From NCBI RefSeq assembly GCF_027579695.1, contig NC_083587.1, positions 59,344,738 through 59,408,737 on the forward strand: a DNA stretch of 64,000 bases, written 5' to 3'. Made by a program: the position numbers and the translations under genes. The DNA comes from Neoarius graeffei (lineage: Eukaryota > Chordata > Actinopteri > Siluriformes > Ariidae). Position 1 is the stretch's first letter; each line of letters opens with the position of its first letter. Shown here piece after piece: positions 19,290 to 30,378 of this stretch. The notes under the pieces are model-generated. The model was not told the DNA's origin, ran no database searches, and saw nothing but the letters and a program-made list of their open reading frames with translations.

Positions 19290-20160
19290 AGAGAAGACAT
19301 CCATCAGAAAACAATAAAACCATCACATCCACGTAGAACCAGTCACTGACCCCAAGGACCGTTTACATTGTGATATCTGGTATGATGAACCATTAAAAAC
19401 CATTGTGATCCTGGAGTGGTCATAGCAGCATTGAACGGCAAAAGGCAAGAGGCGTTGGATTTGCTGTAAAGTCCCACCTCGCCCAGAAACTTACCAAACT
19501 CCCAGAAGGCATCAATGATCTCCTGATGACACTTCAGCTCCCACTTAGAAGCAAGAAGAACGCAACATTGTTTAGTGCTTATGCTCCCATAATAGATAAA
19601 ACGCATTGCTGAGGCCCAGAAGAAACGAGCTGCATGGAAGACTCGAACTATCACCACCCCAAGTACACCACTTACCTATGCGTGCCTGACATGTGGGTGT
19701 ACCTTCAAAGCCCGGATTGGCCTCATCAATCACCTCAACCATCACCCATCAAATTGAAGTCATGGTCATCTTCGACCCTGATGGACGAACATCATCATGA
19801 TGAACCATTACGAACCATTACAAACCAACAGGTATCAATGAATCAACAGAAACCTGACCAGCCACACCGTACCCTATTTATCAATGGAAAGAGATCATCA
19901 AACGGTCCACGTCTAACCAGATATTACTTCCCTGGTCTTTTGGTGAACCTGTTGATTTAATGAATGGTGTAAAGAAATCCATTAGAAAACTATAAAACCA
20001 TCAAATGCACCAAGAACCAGTAACTGCTCCCATGGTCCAACACTAGGACTATTTTCATTGTGATATTTTAGTATTTTTTCTTACTATGAACCATTTCAAA
20101 CCACCAGGATCCACCAGAATTTGGCCAGTCTTACCCTACACCATTTTTCAACGCAAAACC
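19290..20160. repeat. Diverged direct repeats around a LINE fragment
   Basis: About 100 bases at 19290-19400 (AAACAATAAAACCATCACAT, GAACCAGTCACTG, ATTGTGATATCT) recur at 19985-20085 with changes. Shorter AACCATTA-type repeats fill 19795-19840 and 20090-20110. The pattern is that of an old tandem or interspersed repeat into which the LINE piece at 19430-19790 fell. Confidence 0.55.
19430..19790 (+). pseudogene. CFDP2-like LINE: endonuclease piece joined to C-terminal zinc finger
   Basis: The first part codes RGVGFAVKSHLAQKLTKLPE, then INDLLMTLQLPL and ATLFSAYAPI, from the APE-type endonuclease of LINEs often annotated as craniofacial development protein 2-like. It passes straight into KKRAAWKTRT and, in another frame, TYACLTCGCTFKARIGLINH, a C2H2-like motif found at the C-terminus of this LINE family. 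The whole reverse transcriptase is missing, so this is an internally deleted copy. It cannot move itself. Confidence 0.6.
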
Positions 20161-21409
20161 ATGATCACATGACCACCTCTGAACTTAAAAATACTGCGTT
20201 TTCAGCAGGAGATACAGTATGATATGAGTGTATATGTAAATGAGCTGCTGTGGTAGATCTGTGGCAGCTGGACCTGATAAAATGGCCAGTCGTTGAAGGT
20301 AAAATGCAAATGTACCTGATAAACTGGCAACTCAGTGTAGACTGTGATCCTCCTCCAATGCACACTGAGCAGAACAATGTTTTGAGCAGTCAGCATTAAA
20401 GGAACATTTTGATGCCAGCCGAAAAGAAGAGTTTCCTATTTAGAGACAATCTACGCTGACTCTGCAACAGACTACGCAGACGTTGTTGGGGTTTTTTTTT
20501 CCTTTTGGTGTATTTCTGACTCACCGAGGTAATGAATGTCAAAATCCCCTGATGTCTGCAAAATCTCCAGAAACCCAAAAACGAACAGCACTCAAGAGCC
20601 TGACAGTCAAATGAGGTCCTAATCCTCTCTACCACAAAGCAATTGTTACCATGCGAGCAGCACAACATCCATTTTTCAGGCACCTCAACTCAACATCTGT
20701 GACCTTTGGAGCATCGCAGGATAAGGACGCACCTATTAGCTGAATGTCATGACCGCTCGTTTATTTGTAACGAGCGACAGGAGTTTCATTCAACTCCCGA
20801 TCCATGATTCATTTGACACTCTGACAGCCAGACGTATGCTGTCCTACGTCTCAAAGCGTGAATTTCTGTCCGTGTTAAAGATCTTACGATTTCAAAAGGA
20901 GAGCTCGTGTCAAGTGGGTTTGAAGCCGACACTGCGCTCCTGCCAGTCGCAGCTGAGGGGATTATGATGGGGGGGGGACGACAAGGAGAAGAATTTTAGT
21001 GATCACATGATGCTGACTGTAACTTCCCGGACAAAGATTAAGCTCGGGAGTTGAAACGATTTTCCACGGAGAATCAGCAGTGACGCTGCCGATTAGCACA
21101 AGACTTAATCTGTGCTCGGGAAACTGGCCAAGCGAGTGTTTTTAATGCCAGTTATTTCGTGTGGCGAGTGGAACAGAAAAATACATAAATGCGTGTGGAT
21201 TGTGGGCTGGCGCTGTTCACACGCACTAATTTATCCTGGCTCCTTGTGTCTTTGCGTTTTGTTCAGCATTTCTATCCACATTTGGTTCATTTCTATTTCG
21301 ATGTGATGCGTTTCATTTGTTTTAATATTTCCCACTCTTGTTTTTTGAATAAGAACATGAAGTATCGCTTATACGCAAGGGTTAAAGACGAAAAGGAATT
21401 GCACTCACA
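20161..21409. other. No gene or clear repeat recognised
   Basis: It contains moderately GC-balanced sequence with no motif-bearing frame; open frames here are short and without family features. A run of nine G lies near 20970. Confidence 0.4.
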
Positions 21410-21411
21410 TA

Positions 21412-22007
21412 CACTCACTGGCCACTTAGGAACTTGTTCTTGATTCTAAGATCCCCGTTCTTGGCTGCAGGAGTAGAACCCAGTGTGGTCTTCTGTTTTC
21501 TGTTGCATGCCGAGATGCTTTTCTGCTCACCACGGTTGTAAAGAGTGATTATGAGTTACTATATCCTTCCAATCTGTCCATTTTCCTCTGACCTCCGTCT
21601 CTTATCAACAAGGCATTTGTTTCCACCCACAGAACTGTCGCTCACTCACTTGATGCTTGTTTTTTTTGTTTTTCGCACCATTCTATCTATGTAAACTCTC
21701 GAGACTGTTGTGTGTGAGAACCCCAGGAGGAGATCAGCAGTTTCTGAAATACTCTAACCAAACATACTCATCTGGCTCAAACCAACACCCATACTACAGT
21801 GAAAGAAAGTCACACTTCACTATGAGATCACAATTTTTCCCATTCTGATGTTTGAACATCGTGAACATTAATGAGCTCTAGCTCTTGATTTGTATCTGCG
21901 TGATTTGATGCATCGTGCTGCTGTCAAGGGATCGGCTGATTAGAGAACCACATCAAACCGAAGCAGGTGGAGCTACTGGGTGTTCCGAGTAAAGTGGCCA
22001 GCGAGTG
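21412..22007. mobile_element. TA-flanked MITE, family B copy 1
   Basis: Inverted ends CACTCACTGGCCACTT and AAGTGGCCAGCGAGTG lie between TA dinucleotides (21410-21411 and 22008-22009), as for Tc1/mariner-type insertions. The interior has no transposase. A second copy at 43783-44340 shares the interior (GAGATGCTTTTCTGCTCACC, GAACCCCAGGAGGAGATCAG). Confidence 0.8.
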
Positions 22008-22043
22008 TATGTGTCTGAGTACAGCTAAAAATGTGCCTTATAC

Positions 22044-22898
22044 ATATGGAATCAATTTTGTGCCAAAATGTTCATACAATACTTTTGAAATATCAAACAA
22101 AAACGACAAATCAAAATACAAAAAAAGAACAAAAAGTCAATTTTTTTAGACTGGCAAACAAATTATTCGTGTAATCGTGCAAAATATCAGTCTATTACTC
22201 TTCAGAAACTTTTTATTTTTGTTCCGCGTCTTTCTCAGTTTTGTTTGACGTAATTTATTTTGGTTGCGATTCCAGCTTTCTCGTTTGCGCTCCCTGACTT
22301 TTTGCTTGCAGTTTTGGCACGAACTTCACGTGTGGGTGGGCTGTCCAGGAATGCATTCCCATTGGCTAACTTGTGTTTGACTGACAGCTACGCTCAGCCA
22401 TTCCCTACTCGGATTCTGGCGGACTGTTTGACGAGTGACCGATCCATTGACGGTAAACAAGGATCGAGTGGACTTCAGTGGCGACTATGATATTGAATTA
22501 ATTCAACAAAGTGTAAATGGCCGCAACAGCCTCTGGGGGAATGGCTGAGCGTAGCTGTCAGTCAAACACAAGTTAGCCAATGGGAATGCATTCCTGGACA
22601 GCCCACCCACACGTGAAGTTTGTGCCAAAACTGCAAGCAAAAAGTCAGGGAGCGCAAACGAGAAAGCTGGAATCGCAACCAAAATAAATTACGTCAAACA
22701 AAACTGAGAAAGACGCGGAACAAAAATAAAAGGTTTCTGAAGAGTAATAGACTGATATTTTGCACGATTACACGAATAATTTGCTTGCCAGTCTAAAAAA
22801 ATTGACTTTTTGTTCTTTTTTTGTATTTTGATTTGTCGTTTTCATTTGATATTTCAAAAGTATTGTATGAACATTTTGGCACAAAATTGCTTCCATAT
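22044..22898. mobile_element. Foldback element with 361-bp inverted arms
   Basis: The left arm 22044-22404 and right arm 22538-22898 have equal length and are nearly exact inverses (for example GTTCCGCGTCTTTCTCAG against CTGAGAAAGACGCGGAAC), with only a few changes. The spacer is 133 bases. Outer ends read ATATGGAATCAATTTTGTGC and, inverted, ATATGGAAGCAATTTTGTGC. It has no transposase. Open frames inside are mirror images of each other, hence not genes. Foldback transposon or recent inverted duplication are both possible. Confidence 0.85.
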
Positions 22899-23019
22899 AT
22901 ACAGAGATGGACAAATTGCTTGCAGAGATTCGACAACCAGAGAAAGAAAAAAAAAAACTTCTTGTTGCCTTTCTGAAAACTCAAAGCAGACGTTTTTAAT
23001 TGGTATGGAGCTAATTAAC

Positions 23020-23558
23020 AGTTATTCCACGAAATCGAGTCGCACATGAGCTGATAGCTAACGAGTCGCATAGCACCGAGTCGGCTATCAGCTCATGCAC
23101 GATGAAATTGAGTGAAATAACTGTTTTATTTTATCAACATTCGCTGGATTTTGAGAAACAGAGCATTTATATTTTTATTTTTTGCAAAATCGATAAATAA
23201 AAACTTTACACAAAACGTCTGGCAAAATTATTTCTGCTTAGAATGTAAACAAACCGGCGAAATGACAGGAGCAATTTGTGAAAAATGCTATAATAATAAT
23301 TCTTGAAAAGTTCTTTAAAAAAGATACGTTCTTACCAACAAATACTTTTATTCCATATTTTGTTGCTTTTTTTGTTGTTGTTGTTGTATTTTGGGGGGTT
23401 TGTTTTCAAGTAGAGTTTTATTTCGTCCTCGGGTGATTCAGCAACACGCTCTGCCATTTTGTTTTTCTCTACTCATGGTATATGAGCTGATATCTTAGTA
23501 GTAGTGTAGCCCATCAGAGCGTGCGATTGCTCGCATCCAGTGAATCTGGATAGAATAA
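23020..23558. mobile_element. Family A repeat, copy 2, with hairpin head
   Basis: A hairpin head (23020-23122) has arms AGTTATTCCACGAAATCGAG and, inverted, AGTTATTTCACTCAATTTCA, both followed by a CATGAGCTGATAGC copy. The body then runs from TTTATTTTATCAACATTCGC to GAATCTGGATAGAATAA. No coding sequence. Compare 10831-12618 and 42200-42906. Confidence 0.75.
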
Positions 23559-23676
23559 GTTTAAATATCATCACTATAGTTGTTATAAGTACAGTTGGCA
23601 ATACTTGTTCTGAATCCAACCGCCTGCTGCACTACACACATCAACCGAGGCGCGATCTTGTTTACAGGACGATTTA

Positions 23677-24204
23677 CACTACCGTTCAAAAGTTTGGGGT
23701 CACCCAGACAATTTTGTGTTTCCCATGAAAAGTCACACTTTTATTTACCACCATAAGTTGTAAAATGAATAGAAAATATAGTCAAGACGTTTTTCTGGCC
23801 ATTTTGAGCATTTAATCGACCCCACAAATGTGATGCTCCAGAAACTCAATCTGCTCAAAGGAAGGTCAGTTTTATAGCTTCTCTAAAGAGCTCAACTGTT
23901 TTCAGCTGTGCTAACATGATTGTACAAGGGTTTTCTAATCATCCATTAGCCTTCTGAGGCAATGAGCAAACACATTGTACCATTAGAACACTGGAGTGAG
24001 AGTTGCTGGAAATGGGCCTCTATACACCTATGGAGATATTGCACCAAAAACCAGACATTTGCAGCTAGAATAGTCATTTACCACATTAGCAATGTATAGA
24101 GTGCATTTCTGATTAGTTTAAAGTGATCTTCATTGAAAAGAACAGTGCTTTTCTTTCAAAAATAAGGACATTTCAAAGTGACCCCAAACTTTTGAACGGT
24201 ACTG
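23677..24204. mobile_element. TA-flanked MITE, family C copy 1, uninterrupted
   Basis: Ends CACTACCGTTCAAAAGTTTG and CAAACTTTTGAACGGTACTG are inverted repeats between TA pairs (23675-23676 and 24205-24206). At 528 bp it is the only uninterrupted one of three copies here; the others are at 44449-46243 and 61808-63602. There is no transposase, so mobilisation by a Tc1/mariner-type enzyme is inferred. Confidence 0.9.
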
Positions 24205-24206
24205 TA

Positions 24207-25346
24207 TTATGAGTCAGATTAATTTGCGTTCACGTGAGTGTAGCTCAATCAGGAGCACGCAGGTATGTATAAACGCACAAAAAATAAAATTTGGCGCAAA
24301 TTAAATTAAACACTAACCAGACTTGAACTGAAAAATATAGTGCGACGTGAAGACCGAACACCACTAATGGCACCACTTGCTGACATTTTGTCGAGCGAGC
24401 AAATACAACGTACGACATTAGAAACGTTCTTAAAAGAGGATAATAATCAAATACAGTGAATGTTTCATTTAACTTCGTCTAAATGCACTAAACTAGCTAA
24501 CAAGCTCGAAAACACTGGGGTTGTTCTTGTGGGCTGGTTAATGAATTTATGATTTGTCCATCCCTGGTTATACTATCGTGGTTAGTTGTTTTGGGGTTTT
24601 TGTCTTTCTTTGACAATTTTCTGCATTTTAAAAATAACACATTTGTACCAGAAGCATCCCCGTGACTATTATAAAGCCATTTCTTTCTTTCTCTCGTTAT
24701 TTTTTAAGTACAATTTTGCAAACCCTGTTTCGTCTTTGACCCAGAAACAAACAAAATCTGATGCATTCCATATCAACCGAAATAAATCAGACATTTTGTC
24801 CTGCAAACGAACCAGAAACCAAGCGTGTGTGAATGGCAGTGTGAACGTTTCCTCAGTTCAATGCTAAGTGACCTTTTATTCTCGTGTCTTGTGATGGAGC
24901 AGCGTAGCTCGACGGAACGTTTTATCATCATTATGTGATGCTGTTATTGTCTCTCACAATGTTTATTATTACTAAACAGGAAAAAAAAACGCTCCGTACA
25001 CATCTTGGTCGTTTCATCTTCTTATCTTCAGCTCTTTTTAATGCTGAACTGATAATTGTTACGTTCTTCTGACAGGTGGTTAAGTGTACTTTGTGTTCCA
25101 ATGCTGTCTCGTCTGCCGAGTGTGTAATTCAGGTTGTCTGCCTGTCTGTCTGTCTGTCATCCACGTTTCTGTAGTGCTGAGATAAGATTCATTACTGTCG
25201 ATTAGCAGTCAGGTTTAGAGCGCTCTGTGAATCGTGACTACCTGAAAGGGCCTTAACCAAAATCCGCTGTTGCTTCGTAGATGCTGGACGTCAAACGGGA
25301 CGAACATGTTTAGACGATAAATGGCTTGTGTCTGCTCGGTGTTTAA
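24207..25346. other. No gene recognised
   Basis: AT-rich sequence without motif-bearing frames, with a TCTG-rich stretch near 25138-25160 (CTGTCTGTCTGTCTGTC). Confidence 0.4.
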
Positions 25347-25386
25347 CATACATACATACATACATACATACATACATACATACATA

Positions 25387-26994
25387 CAGTGGTGCTTGAA
25401 AGTTTGTGAACCCTTTAGAATTTTCTGTATTTCTGCATAAATATGACCTAAAACATCATCAGATTTTCACACAAGTCCTAAAAGTAGATAAAGAGAACCC
25501 AGTTAAACAAATGAGACAAAAATATTATACTTGGTCATTTATTTATTGAGGGAAATGATCCAATATTACATATCTGTGAGTGGCAGAAGTATGTGAACCT
25601 TTGCTTTCAGTATCTGGTGTGACCCCCTTGTGCAGCAATAACTGCAACTAAACATTTGCGGTAACTGTTGATCAGTCCTGCACACCGGCTTGGAGGAATT
25701 TTAGCCCGTTCCTCCATACAGAACAGCTTCAACTCTGGGCTGTTGGTGGGTTTCCTCACATGAACTGCTCACTTCAGGTCCTTCCACAACATTTCGATCG
25801 GATTAAGGTCAGGACTTTGACTTGGCCATTCCAAAACATTCACTTTATTCTTCTTTAACCATTCTTTGTTAGAACGACTTGTGTGCTTAGGGTCGTTGTC
25901 TTGCTGCATGACCCACCTTCTCTTGAGATTCAGTTCATGGACAGATGTCCTGACATTTTCCTTTAGAATTCGCTGGTATAATTCAGAATTCATTGTTCCA
26001 TCAATGATGGCAAGCTGTCCTGGCCCAGATGCAGCAAAACAGGCCCAAACCATGATACTACCACCACCATGTTTCACAGATGGGATAAGGTTCTTATGCT
26101 GGAATACACTGTTTTCCTTTCTCCAAACATAACGCTTCTCATTTAAACCAAAAAGTTCTGTTTTGGTCTCATCCGTCCACAAAACATTTTTCCAATAGCC
26201 TTCTGGCTTGTCCACGTGATCTTTAGCAAACTGCAGACGAGCAGCAATGTTCTTTTTGGAGAGCAGTGGCTTTCTCCTTGCAACCCTGCCATGCACACCA
26301 TTGTTGTTCAGTGTTCTCCTGATGGTGGACTCATTAACATTAACATTAGCCAATGTGAGAGAGGCCTTCAGTTGCTTAGAAGTTACCCTGGGGTCCTTTG
26401 TGACCTCGTCGACCATTACACGCCTTGCTGTTGGAGTGATCTTTGTTGGTCGACCACTCCTGGGGAGGGTAACAATGGTCTTGAATTTCCTCCATTTGTA
26501 CACAATCTGTCTGACTGGATTGGTGGAGTCCAAACTCTTTAGAGATGGTTTTGTAACCTTTTCCAGCCTGATGAGCATCAACAATGCTTTTTCTGAGGTC
26601 CTCAGAAATCTCCTTTGTTCGTGCCATGATACACTTCCACAAACGCGTGTTGTGAAGATCAGACTTTGATAGATCCCTGTTCTTTAAATAAAACAGGGTG
26701 CCCACTCACACCTGATTGTCATCCCATTGATTGAAAACACCTGACTCTAATTTCACCTTCAAATTAACTGCTAATCCTAGAGGTTCACATACTTTTGCCA
26801 CTCACAGATATGTAATATTGGATCATTCTCCTCAATAAATAAATGACCAAGTATAATATTTTTGTCTCATTTGTTTAACTGGGTTCTCTTTATCTACTTT
26901 TAGGACTTGTGTGAAAATCTGATGATGTTTTAGGTCATATTTATGCAGAAATATAGAAAATTCTAAAGGGTTCACAAACTTTCAAGCACCACTG
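25387..26994 (-). mobile_element. Tc1-like transposon, copy 1 of family T1
   Basis: The inverted termini CAGTGGTGCTTGAAAGTTTG and CAAACTTTCAAGCACCACTG lie between TA pairs, and inverted sequence continues for about 190 bases (to TTGTTTAACTGGGTTCTCTT and beyond, down to the ACATACTT motif). At 1608 bp it has full-length Tc1 structure with one transposase on the minus strand. It is damaged but less so than the copy at 34351-35822. Confidence 0.95.
25607..26628 (-). pseudogene. Tc1-like transposase, two disabling lesions
   Basis: From MARTKEISEDLRKSIVDA (helix-turn-helix) it runs to a 2-base deletion near 26518, seen by comparison with the second copy, which shifts frame at FGLHQS. The other frame continues with VRQIVYKWRKFK and GRPTKITPTARR, then the DD34E catalytic triad: WTDETK, QQDNDPKHT and [13 protein letters not shown] at 25769-25771 replaces what is likely an Arg codon (KDLK-stop-AVHVRK), after which the expected C-terminus continues to TACTGA at 25607. 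The protein would excise and insert the element at TA. All three catalytic residues survive. Confidence 0.9.
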
Positions 26995-26996
26995 TA

Positions 26997-27445
26997 CATA
27001 CGGCCTCCAGTGTTTTGTCATTTGTTATGCGTACATGAATACAGTCGTGACCTCTCTGGCTTGCCATAAAGGCACTTTTTTGTCTTGGTCGATTCCTGTG
27101 CCTGCAAATGAGACAGGAAAGGGGAAAAAAACAAGCATAGAAGATGAAGCCGAGTGACATTTAACCCCGCTGAGGCTAATGGACTACTCGACCCCCGTCT
27201 GGAATGTTCTTGCCCCTCGTGGACAGAACTAATATACACTTTGCTCGTTTTTACACAACCTTTTCATGTGTCAAAAACTGCACCCGTGCACAGAGAGGTC
27301 ATTACGCATAATAGGCCATGGTTCCTTCAGTCCATTTCCTGTTTGCTTTGTTTTCTGGTGTACTAAAAGGGAGAAGGCCATGGGAGGCTTTTATCTGCTT
27401 CTGGCCTTGAGAAAAAAAAAGGTCGCATTTTGGAGGCTTTTTTTA

Positions 27446-27487
<42 letters not shown>

Positions 27488-27960
27488 GCTGTTGTTGTTG
27501 TCCATCGCAAACATTTGTATAGCGTTATCTCCATAAGAACAGCCTGTAAGTAATTGGACGTGAGCACGTTTTGGTTTTGTTTGGTTTTTTTTGTGTTTCT
27601 GACACACTGGATTTGTAAATGAATATGACTATGAGATTAAAGGGCAGACCGTCAGCTTTAATTAAAGGGTATTTATATCTACATTAGGTGTGATTTCAGT
27701 AATCTGTCAGCTTCTTTTCATAAAAAGAGTGTCAGCGTCCAAGTATTTACAGTCTGCATTATATGTTAATGTCCTCTGTACAATTTGTATATTATAAATA
27801 TGATTTATTTTGATTTGCGTTTGAGTAATTCTGACATAAATATTCTAAATATGCTTATCGTATGCCCTGTTGTTGTGTCCTTATTTATTATGACTCATAA
27901 ACTGGTCTTCTGTACGTAAAAATTTTATTTGCTAGCCAGGTAAGTAAAAGTAACATTTAG
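26997..27960. other. No gene recognised; (TTA)n inside
   Basis: It includes a (TTA)n microsatellite at 27446-27487 followed by GTTGTTGTTG, and AT-rich sequence after that. No motif-bearing frame. Confidence 0.4.
27446..27487. repeat. (TTA)n microsatellite
   Basis: About 14 perfect trinucleotide units. Confidence 0.95.
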
Positions 27961-28099
27961 TATCAAGGGTACCAGTACCAAAAGTACCAAAATGCTTAGG
28001 ACTTTTGCAGATCCAGGACCAGTCCTTTTATAAAATGTATCTCACCTGAACATTCTTAAAATGATCAGAACCCAATCGAAGCAACTTTTGGTCATGACC

Positions 28100-30240
28100 G
28101 AGAAGATTCACTGACTCAAACATTGAATGAACACTGGGTGAATGAATCAGTTTTGGTCACTGAATCTCATCTCATTATCTCTAGCCGCTTTATCCTGTTC
28201 TTCAGGGTCGCAGGCAAGCTGGAGCCTATCCCAGCTGACTACGGGCGAAAGGCGGGGTACACCCTGGACAAGTCGCCAGGTCATCACAGGGCTGACACAC
28301 AGACACAGACAACCATTCACACTCACATTCACACCTACGGTCAATTTAGAGTCACCAGTTAACCTAACCTGCATGTCTTTGGACTGTGGGGGAAACCAGA
28401 GCACCCGGAGGAAACCCACACGGACACGGTGAGAGCATGCAAACTCCGCACAGAAAGGCCCTCGCCGGCCACGGGGCTCGAACCTGGACCTTCTTGCTGT
28501 GAGGCGACAGCGCTAACCACTACACCACCGTGCCGCCCCGGTCACTGAATCATTTCTTGATTTCTTTCATTCAGTTTCAAAACTGAATTGTGTCAAGTAA
28601 AGCATTGCATTTCCAAAAAAAGTCAGTGATGAAACAATGCTTTTACGTATATTTATGTTATATCTTTATCTCTCTGTGCTTCTTTACATGTCCATGAATT
28701 TATATTCATGTATTTATGTGTGTCGAACCTGATCCGTGCCATTTGAGTCAATGAATCATTTCGATAATGACCGAGATTCGCTCTAACTGTGTTCAAAGGA
28801 TCAGCTTTGGAATCAGTGACTTGTTTTTCAGGCTTCTCTCTGATTCAGCGAATCAATTTTTGAATAAGCGACTCTTCTCGGTCAGAACCAAAACTTCTCT
28901 CTCATTCAGTGAATCAGTGTTCACTCAGTGATTCTTTTTGGTCAATAAAGAGATTCAATCCTACTGAATTCAACAAGTCAGTGAATCTTCTCAGTCATGA
29001 CCGAAATTAAATTCTTTCTTATTTAGTATTTGAATCAGTATTACAGACAGTGAATCCTTTCTGCCATGACCGAGATTCACTTCTCTGTCATTCAAAGAAC
29101 CAGTGTTTGAGTCACTGAATCTTCTGAGTCATGACCGAGATTCACTTCTATTGTGTTCAGTGAATCAGTGTTTGAGTCAGTGATTCCTTTTGGTCATGTC
29201 CAGGGTCTGCTCTGATCACATTCCACTAATCAGTGAATTTTTTTTGTTCATTACTGATATTCTATCATATTGCTTCCAACAAATTAGTGTTTGAGTCAGT
29301 GATTCCTTTTGGTCATGACCAAGATTCACTTCTCTCTCATTCAGTGAATCAGTGTTCACTCATTGATTCTTTTTGGTCAATGAAGAGATTTGATCCTGCT
29401 GAATTCAACAAAGTGGTGTTGGAGTCAGTGAATCTTCGCAATCATGACCAAGATGAAATTCTCTCTTGTTTAGTATTTGATTCAGTATCTGAGACAGTGA
29501 ATCCTTTCCGCCATGACTGAGATTCACTTCTCTGTCTTTCAAAGAACCAGTGTTTGAGTCAATTAATTGTTTCAGTCATGATTGAGATCCAATTCAGTTG
29601 TGTTCAATGAATCAGTGTTTGAGTCAGTGAATCGTCTTGGTCATGACCAAGAGTTGCTTTGATTGACTTTAATGAATTAATGTTGGAGTCAATGAATTTT
29701 TTCAATAATGACCGAGATTCGCTCCTATTGTATTCAAAGGATCAGCATTTTAACCAGTGAATCTTTTTTTGGTCATGACCAAGATTCGCTTCTCTCTCAT
29801 TCAGAGAATCAAATTTTGAATCAGTGACTCTTCTCGGTCATAACCAAAATTTGGTCCTGAATTGTGCAGAGAATCAGTGTTTGAGTCAGTGATTCCTTTC
29901 CATCATGACTGAGAGTCACTTGTCTCTCATTCAGTGAATCAGTGTTCACTCAGTGATTCTTTTTGGTCAAGAAAAGGTTTGCTCCTATTATATTGAACAA
30001 ATCAGTGTTGGAGTCAGTGACTCTTTGTAGTCATGACCAAGATTCAATTCTCTCTTATTTAGTATTTGAATCAGTGTTACAGACAGTGAATCCTCTCTGC
30101 CATGACTAAGAGTTACTTCTCATTCATTCAAAGAACCAGTGTTTGAGACAGTGAATCTTCGGAGTCATGACTGAGATTCACTTCTATTGTGTTCAGCGAA
30201 TCAGTGTTTTGAGTCACTGAATCTTCTCGGTCATGACCAA
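28100..30240. repeat. Minisatellite, unit about 60-65 bp
   Basis: The degenerate unit reads GTGAATCAGTGTTTGAGTCA, GTGATTCTTTTTGGTCATGA, CCGAGATTCACTTCTCTCTC, ATTCA. Two-unit blocks are visible, for example TGTTCACTCAGTGATTCTTT at about 28918, 29351 and 29941. It is partly self-complementary (GAATCA/TGATTC; GGTCATGACC). The units differ by 10-30 per cent, so the array is old. Confidence 0.9.
28166..28539 (-). mobile_element. S1 SINE within the minisatellite
   Basis: It has an 11-bp duplication GGTCACTGAAT (28155-28165 and 28540-28550). The target is a minisatellite unit, so the SINE is younger than the array. Confidence 0.95.
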
Positions 30241-30324
30241 AAGTTGTTTCGATTGATTTCTGATCTTTTTAAGAATGTTTAGATGAGATGCATTTGATAG
30301 AAGTACTTAATCCTGTTGTTGTTG

Positions 30325-30378
30325 TTGTAAAGTTATACCAAAATCCTTAGCATTTTGGTATAACTTTACAACAGCAGC
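30325..30378. repeat. Perfect hairpin at the right end of the minisatellite element
   Basis: GTTGTTGTAAAGTTATACCA and AAATCC pair with GCATTTTGGTATAACTTTAC and AACAGC around TTA. The stem is about 24 bases. Confidence 0.8.

Larger units (their letters stand above)
25347..26996. repeat. (CATA)n microsatellite split by a Tc1 element
   Basis: About ten CATA units (25347-25386) lead into the transposon; TACATA resumes at 26995. The transposon therefore used a TA inside the microsatellite as target. Confidence 0.85.
27960..30378. mobile_element. Inverted-repeat element filled with a GAATCA-rich minisatellite
   Basis: The left end (about 28025-28100: ATGTATCTCACCTGAACATT, CTTAAAATGATCAGAA, CAACTTTTGGTCATGACC) is the inverse of 30230-30297 (GGTCATGACCAAAAGTTG, AAGAATGTTTAGATGAGATG). 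Further out, CCAAAATGCTTAGGACTTTT near 27988 weakly mirrors the hairpin at 30325-30378. Between them lies a tandem array with a SINE inside. No transposase frame and no firm target duplication were found, so exact ends are uncertain. Confidence 0.65.

Noticed and set aside
18840..19304. 154-residue minus-strand frame after the acidic exon
   Set aside because: No domain, contains poly-K/N low complexity from a T run, and overlaps the 3' flank of the plus-strand gene.
22260..22490. Open frame MVAIPAFSFALPDFLL in the foldback
   Set aside because: It lies in the inverted arm, has a mirrored partner, and no family features.
23681..24206. hAT origin for family C
   Set aside because: Flanks are TA at all three copies, not 8-bp duplications, so a Tc1/mariner-type origin fits better.
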